The translations under genes were made by a program, and so were the position numbers. DNA of 64,000 nucleotides from Thermothielavioides terrestris NRRL 8126 (lineage: Eukaryota; Ascomycota; Sordariomycetes; Sordariales; Chaetomiaceae). The notes beneath the pieces are model-generated. The model did not search any database and was not told the DNA's origin. It worked only from the letters and a program-made list of their open reading frames with translations. This document shows, piece after piece, positions 58,108-64,000 of this stretch. Location: contig NC_016457.1 in the NCBI RefSeq assembly GCF_000226115.1, positions 7,564,001-7,628,000 of the forward strand, in the 5' to 3' direction. Every line of letters begins with the position of its first letter. Position 1 is the stretch's first letter.

Positions 58108-59645
58108 ATGAGGCTGGCCAGGGCCGCATTGCGGCAAGTCCACCGCCCACTCTGTGCTAGGTCTTCCTCAAGACGAGCATGCATACGCAGCTATGCAACG
58201 ACAGTTTCAGCGGCTGAACTTGAGTTTGGGCAGCCCGTCCACGAGACGCATCCGCACATTCTTAAGCCCGGTGAAAGCAAGTTCTCATGAGCCGCCCTCC
58301 GCCGAATTGAGAAGAAAGGTACTCATGATGGCTAATGGTTCCTTTTCATCTCCCAACAGTAACGCCTGGCATCACCGCCCAGGAATATGCCGACCGCCGC
58401 GCTAAGCTGGCCTTCAGCCTGCCCGATGGCGCCGTGGCCGTGCTCCCCTCGGCCGAGCTCAAGTACCGCTCCGGCCCCGTCTTCTACCCCTTCCGCCAGG
58501 AGTCCAACTTCCTCTACCTGACCGGCTTCTCCGAGCCCGAGTCCCTCGCCGTCATCCGCAAGACCGGCCCCGCCCTCGGCGACTACACCTTCCACCTCTT
58601 CTGCCGCCCCAAGGACGCCCTCGCCGAGCAGTGGTCCGGCCCCTGGAGCGGCCTGCGCGCCGCCGAGGACGTCTTCAACGCCGACTCCGCCGCCGACATC
58701 GCCGCGCTGCCCTCCCTACTCCCCCCGCTCCTCCGCGACGCCACCCGCATCTACACCGACGCGCCCCTCTCCGCGACCGCCGCTCCCAGCCCCCTCGCCT
58801 CCATCCTCCGCGACCTGCCCCTCCGGCACGCCCCACTCCCCCTCTCCCCGCAGACCAACCCGCTGCGGGCGGTCAAATCGCCGGCCGAGATCGCCGCGAT
58901 GCGGCACGCCGGCCGCGTCTCGGGCCGCGCCTTCACCTCGGCCATGCGCCAGGTTTGGGCGTCTGAGCACGAGCTGCACGCGTACCTGGCGCACGCCTTC
59001 GCGCAGCACGGCCTGGCCGGCGAGGCGTACGTGCCCGTGGTGGCCGGCGGGCCGCGCGGGCGGCTGATCCACTACACGCACAACTCGGCCCTGCTGCGGC
59101 CCGGCGAGACCGTGCTCGTCGACGCCGGCGGCGAGTACGGCTGGTACATCACCGACATCACGCGCGTGTGGCCCGTCGCCGGCCGCTTCAGCCCGCCCCA
59201 GCGCGACCTGTACGCCGCCGTGCTGGCGGTGCAGCGGACGAGCGTCCGCCTGTGCAGCGCCGCCGCCGGCCTGTCGCTGGACGCCATCCACCGCGCGGCC
59301 GAGGCCGCGCTGCAGGCCGAGCTGGAGCGGCTCGGGTTCGACTTTGGCCGCGGCGGCGCCGCCGCGTCCGAGCTCATGGGCGTGCTGTTCCCGCACCACA
59401 TCGGGCATTACGTCGGCCTCGACGTGCATGACGTCCCCGGGTATCCGCGCTCCGTGCCGCTGCGGGCGGGCCACTGCGTCACCATCGAGCCGGGCGTGTA
59501 TGTGCCGGATGACGAGCGGTTTCCGAAGCACTTCCGGGGGCTGGCGGTCCGGATCGAGGACAGTGTGTGCGTGGACGAGGAGGGGCCCATCGTGTTGAGT
59601 GTGGAGGCGGTCAAGGAGGTGGAGGATATCGAGGCGTTGAGGTAG
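58108..59645 (+). CDS. icp55: mitochondrial intermediate cleaving peptidase (ICP55-type M24B aminopeptidase)
   Basis: Exons 58108-58276 and 58360-59645 give 484 aa. The N-terminus MRLARAALRQVHRPLCARSS is basic and lacks acid, a mitochondrial presequence. The pita-bread fold carries the metal ligands in VLVDAGGEYGWYITDITR (two Asp), PHHIGHYVGLDVHDVPG (His), CVTIEPGVYVP (Glu) and VRIEDSV (Glu). ICP55 removes one residue from proteins already cut by the mitochondrial processing peptidase, stabilising them. The intron is read as GC-AG: a GCAAGT donor at 58277 gives the family-like junction KPGE joined to ITPGITAQEY. A GT donor at 58271 would delete two residues (GE). Confidence 0.92.
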
Positions 59646-60320
59646 CCTGGCTTGGTTTCTCTTGCCTCTGTTGCTGTACGCAAATGTTGTATATCACCGT
59701 GTAGATTTTTATAGTGGGTAGATGCTCTGTACGAACAGACCGATTGATGGGTATCTGGACTTTTCGAGCCTTGGATTATCTACAAGTGCCCCCTTGAATC
59801 TGCATCCGCCCGCTCACTCCGGCTCCATCATCTGCCGGCGAATAGAAAAGCTGTGCAGCCGCTGAACGGCGTTGCAAGTTATTCTCTCGTATGATTTTAA
59901 TTCCATCAACCGTGGTCGAGATTGGTGTAGCTGCCATATGCCCGTCCTCTTACACCCTGACGCCGAATTCTAATGCGTGCCGACCACGCGCCGAGGCAAA
60001 ATAAAAGATAAGAAACGCAGCCGGCTAGTAAGACACAAATGCAGGCGGGCCACAGTGAGCGTCGGACCATTTCCCCCTTTTTTACCCTTTTTATTTTCTT
60101 TTGCCGCCTTGAGCTTCACCCTCGGAATTCCCCTTGTATTTTTGACAACATGTCATTCGGAGAATCGTGCGCGCAAGAAACATCTCTTTTTTATCTTTCT
60201 TTTTGTTACCAGGTCATCCGCATGATGCTGAGAAGACCCGTCAAGAAAGGAAGCCGGGAGCGTAAAAAAATGCATAGGACGAGGAGGGAGGAGAGTGGTG
60301 GATAAAGCATACAGGAACAG
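59646..60320. other. convergent spacer, no gene seen
   Basis: Between the 3' ends of ICP55 and the bHLH gene. T-rich stretches near 60080-60210 may belong to 3' UTRs. Confidence 0.45.
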
Positions 60321-61836
60321 CTAGCAGAAGCCTCTCGGATCAAATAGAGTCCTGCTGTAGGTCGGCATCGCGTATGAAGACCGCGCCGTCGCGCTGAGGA
60401 GCTGTTCAAACGCCTGCAACCTTCGCGAGAGCTCTCGGTGCTGCTGCATGATCTGCTTGTTTCGCCGCTCGAGGTGGTGTATGTATTCGGTTGCTTTTGT
60501 CAGGACAGTCCCCTGTAACTGCGTTAATAACCAGCCCCCCACGGCCGTCTGCGTCTCCCTGCACTCTACGGTCACACGTACCTTGCTGACTTTGGCTGGC
60601 CTCGGCGGCCGTGATCCGTCGTCCGGCCCCCCTTCTTCCGGTATTGCACGCAGGGCGGGCACCGCGTCCCTCAGCTCAGCGATCTTGTCCTTCAGATTGG
60701 TCCGGTACTTCCGCTCGATGTCGTTGTGCGCGGTCCGGTCCCCGGACTTCGCCTTCTCCTTGCCCTTCTCGCTCGCGCTATCCTGCCTCTTCGGCGCGTT
60801 GGGCGGTGCTGGACGGGGATGCGATGTTGTTGGCTGCGGCGGAGACACTGGTTTCGGTCCTGGGATTGTGCCACCGCTTCCGAGGCCAGACCCAAAGCCC
60901 ATGCCGGAAGCAGGCCCGTCGAGGTTGAGGTTGAGGTTGATATTTGAACCCAGCCCTCCCATGCTCGGCCCGGGGTTCATGGCGATGGCGATCAGGCGTC
61001 TCTGCTCGGCTTCGTTCAGGGCTGAGCTGTGGAGGCCAATCAGCGAGTCCATGCGTATCCCCGGCTGCGGCCTCTCCCAGCTGAGTGGCGTCGAGTAGAG
61101 ACCCTCGCGCGGTGGGACCTCCTGGGGCGGTGCCGTATCGATTCTGGAGAGCTGGTCGGCAAGGTTGATAGACGAGAAGCCGTCGTCGTCTGACAGTGCA
61201 TTGTCGAGCGCGCTGTCGTCGTCGATGAACTCGTCATGCTTACGCGTAGAACTCGGCGGCTCTGGATTGGTGGGTCTCGGACAGAGTCAGTCGTGTTGCC
61301 GGGTTCTAGGGACGGGAAGGGGTGTCGTCAACAGGTCCTAGTTACTCACCGGCTCGTCGCAGAGACGTTGTCCTTTCCCTCGACTTTGTGCCGCGGAGGC
61401 TCATGATCCTCGGGTATGCTGACAAGACCATCGTCCTTGTCGAAGTTGAGCCAGTAATCAACCGAGTCCAACGGGGTGCTCGCATCCGAGCTCAGCCTGG
61501 ACCGCTTCCTCTCGTGGCCTTCCCGTGTTCTCGGACCCCGGGCGGGTAGGATCGGCCTGGACTGGACTCTTTGCGTGGGCGACATTGATGTTGAAGCAAG
61601 GTCGAGGGCCGACGGCGACACACCGAAGCCGGGGTTGAGATTCAGTCCTGTGGTATCCCATATTGATGGCGGCTGCGCCGAGGTGCCGGACAGATATGCT
61701 TGATCCACAGGGTTCGCCGTCTGAGGAGGTATGAGCAAGAGCAACACGCTGCAACTGATGACTGAGGATTGGGTGGGCGCACTTGGTTGTTGGTCATCGA
61801 GAAAAACTCGAGATGTTTGAGCGGATCCGAGTCCAT
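60321..61836 (-). CDS. SREBP-like bHLH transcription factor without membrane anchor
   Basis: Exons 61836-61783, 61720-61350, 61275-60582 and 60512-60321, with introns of 62, 74 and 69 bp, give 436 aa. The basic region is HNDIERKYRTNLKDKI; the Tyr in place of Arg in the basic helix is the mark of the SREBP group. After the loop (where the last intron sits, between VSK and GTVL) the second helix reads TKATEYIHHLERRNKQIMQQ. A Pro/Asn/Gly-rich N-terminal region holds repeated LNLNLD and an acidic DEFIDDDSALDNALSDDD patch. There are no hydrophobic segments after the bHLH, so this resembles the small soluble members (SrbB or SAH-2 type) rather than membrane-bound SrbA. A nuclear, hypoxia/sterol or morphogenesis role is inferred from the family. 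The third acceptor (CCGAG at 61276) is chosen because it is the only one keeping phase without a stop. Confidence 0.85.
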
Positions 61837-63874
61837 TGTCAGCCAACGGACCGGACCGCCCGGCGTGGCCTAGTTGAAGAAGGTGAAGTGGGAGTTGATA
61901 AGGAGGAATCGGCCTCGACGGTTATCACACTTCAGAAACCTTGTCTCATCCAGCAGTCGGCGTCGAAGAGGCACCTATCAAGCCGATCCGGCGATTGAGA
62001 GGACGACACGGATCTTAAGATGGATGCCCTGAACCTGAACCTTCCGGCTGCAGGATACCTCACCGCGCGGCTGTGCCGTGTACACTACACAGTAGAGCAG
62101 CAACGAGGTGGGAGCGGGTGGAGCCAAGACGGGGAGGTGAACTTGAGCAGGGTGCGCAGAGCGCCGTTAGTTGACGAGAATTTCCCTCAAGGGGAAAGTC
62201 TGGCAATAATAAGACGCTGGAGACGATGTTTATGAGTGCGCAGGGGGCGGACAGGTGCAGTTTGCGTTCGTGAGCTGGGGGCTGCGCTCCGAGACGAACA
62301 ACGTTGAAGACCTGTCTGGCGATTTCGGGAAGAGGGCACAATCGGACATGCGCCGGCCGTCGTGCACAGAAGCTTGCGCTTGATCTATGGTTGGCCGGCC
62401 AGGAGAGCGCCGGGAGGCAGGTGGCGGATGGTGGATGGCGAGATGTTGTGTCACAGTGCGGTGCGGGCCCTGCCGCGCTGCTCCGACGGCGGGGAATCTC
62501 GGCGACAGACGGAAACCGTAGAAAAGAACGAAGGGATGGAACAACCAAGGTACGACCAGTGACGGCAGTTGCTTCAGGAGACCAGATTTTGGACGTTGGG
62601 GGGGCGGATGCCAAGAGACACGTCCGCCGGCGCAACTTGAAGGCGACAAGAAAGACGAATCTCTGCCGGGTCGTGGGGGTAGGACGACCCTAGCCAACCG
62701 TCACCACGCACCTTGGAGCAAGGGGTTGACGGGCAACGGGAAGGTAACTATAGGACGAGGGGCAATTAGCAGCCACAGGAGCTCCTTCAGGACTTCTGAA
62801 CAGTGAACACCAAAGCCCGTGCTTGAACGCTGCGATGAGAATTGTCCCGTAAAACGCAGAGCATCCCCCTATCCACATAACTAAGGTACAGTAAGAATAA
62901 GGTCCTTACCTACCTCAAGAGCTTCGCGATGTGGCGAGGGCGCGAAGAGCTGCACAGAGCCAGGTAAAGTTTGACCGAGTGAAAATGTCCTCGAACAGTT
63001 AGGTACCCTTGGAGATCCTCGACGCAGAGACAAACCAACCCGGTGAGGTAGGCATGGGGACCCTCAGCTCTCGTCAAGATGGCCTGATGTCCGCTGTGGG
63101 AAATTCATCAGAGATTCGCTCTTTGGACAGGTGCATCCCAGGGCCAATCGCGGCCCTTGTTCTGTGACGCAGTGCCTGCAGTTTTGGGCCCATTTGCCCG
63201 CATAATCAGGCCACTTTTCGCCGGCGAGAAGGCTGCGAGGGGTCCCCAGCTCCACATGCCAAGACGGCAGTGACCGCTCGCAGTGGACAGAGCGACAGCT
63301 GTGGCTGTCAATCAGCCTTACATATTAACTATAAGCAGTAACCTACTGTGGCACATACGCTACCTCCCAGGTAGCTCATGGTCTCTAGGTTCTAGACCAT
63401 GAAGGCCTGCAAATGCTCGTTCCAGCGAACCCTCGCCGGGTTTTCTGGTTTTCCCGTTTCCCCATAAACTTCCCCAGCTCGGTACCGAAGGGAGTTCGGT
63501 TGAAGGAGCTGCCAGATGAAACAAGGTCGGTAACGGGAAGTCCAAGTGCTCCTGTAGCCGCATCTCCATGGACATGGAATTTGCGGCAAGGTGACCGAGG
63601 TGTAAGGACGCCCTCATTACGGGTATCAAGAAAATGTTCTACCCTAACCCTGATCTAAAGGTTAACCTCTCCCCTAACTCTGTCCATGCGGGGCGGATAC
63701 TGATGCCAAGCTCAGGCCTTCCAAACAGCCCGTGACGATAAGCTCACGACGGCGTAACGCTGCGAAAGCTTGTCCCATCTTCATGCCCCACGAGACAACG
63801 CCATCGCCAACATAGCTAACACATCCGGATATATCCTCCCTCATTCCAGAATACCATTTTCTTCACCTATCATC
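61837..63874. other. divergent upstream region, no gene recognised
   Basis: Between the bHLH start and the next plus-strand gene. The open frames lack family content. Confidence 0.4.
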
Positions 63875-64000
63875 ATGACATCCCCCTCTCCGAACCCAGA
63901 ACCCTCCAACTCCAACTCGGCGCCGGCCTCGCCGGTCCTCGAAGGCCGCGACTCGCCGGACCTGCCGCTGACGATGACGGCGTCGACCGTGCTGCAGGCG
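63875..64000 (+). CDS. probable ubiquitin-like autophagy protein ATG12, 5' end
   Basis: ATG at 63875 opens a frame that runs off the window after 42 codons. It begins [20 protein letters not shown] and continues with [17 protein letters not shown]. The acidic Ser/Pro-rich leader followed by SPDLPLTM(S/T)ASxVL fits my memory of fungal ATG12 N-termini, where the ubiquitin-like fold comes later. ATG12 is conjugated to ATG5 for autophagosome formation. The defining C-terminal Gly is outside the window, so this is a tentative call. Confidence 0.5.
   Translation, partial: MTSPSPNPEPSNSNSAPASPVLEGRDSPDLPLTMTASTVLQA

Noticed and set aside
61276..61349. Alternative acceptors at CCTAG or ATCCAG for the second bHLH intron
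   Set aside because: The first meets a TGA in phase; the second shifts the frame. Only CCGAG keeps the downstream frame open.

Overview
The window is nuclear DNA of a filamentous ascomycete. The genes are GC-rich and have short introns of about 52 to 180 bp. The families are fungal: a C6 zinc-cluster activator, an Rxt2 subunit, a CRH cell-wall enzyme, a tyrosinase and a small SREBP-like bHLH factor. Two transposon-rich blocks are AT-rich, full of TAG and TAA stops, and carry the C-to-T and G-to-A transitions typical of repeat-induced point mutation (RIP). Codon use and gene content fit Sordariomycetes, possibly Sordariales or Chaetomiaceae; that placement is inference.

Layout. 1-17.3 kb is gene-rich: the C-terminal part of a DAL81/TamA-type transcription factor (+), a 14-TM DHA2 transporter (-), RXT2 (-), tRNA-Arg(UCU) (+), a conserved 83-aa protein (-), an unknown protein (+), a fungal membrane protein (+), a single-pass surface protein (+) and a SIRT5-type sirtuin (-). 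17.8-25.6 kb holds a protein-kinase-like gene (-) cut in two by a 6,982-bp RIP-mutated Ty1/copia element with 199-bp LTRs and a 5-bp target duplication. 26.8-28.0 kb holds a CRH-type GH16 enzyme (-), followed by a 392-bp MITE with an 8-bp target duplication. 30.8-39 kb holds an intron-containing tRNA-Asp(GUC) (-), a seven-exon tyrosinase (-) and a DapA-family aldolase (-). 40.05-46.5 kb is a second repeat block. It contains a 5.1-kb element with 170-bp inverted arms, a relic DDE transposase (-) and a long relic accessory frame (+). Next to it lies a 1.3-kb element with its own inverted ends, a tRNA-derived SINE-like unit and a 13-unit tandem array. 46.5-55 kb is of ordinary base composition but I recognise no gene there. 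55.0-64.0 kb holds DBF4 (-), an ICP55 mitochondrial aminopeptidase (+), an SREBP-like bHLH factor (-) and the first 42 codons of what is probably ATG12 (+).

The genes are independent eukaryotic units and I see no metabolic cluster. Several proteins are probably mitochondrial (ICP55, the DapA-family aldolase, perhaps the sirtuin). Several are nuclear (the C6 factor, RXT2, DBF4, the bHLH factor). The most informative structures are the two RIP blocks. In the copia LTRs the mutated tract stops inside each LTR, so the outer part of each LTR keeps the unmutated sequence. The 40-46.5 kb block combines inverted arms, a gag-like accessory frame and a DDE transposase in an arrangement I cannot match to a named family.
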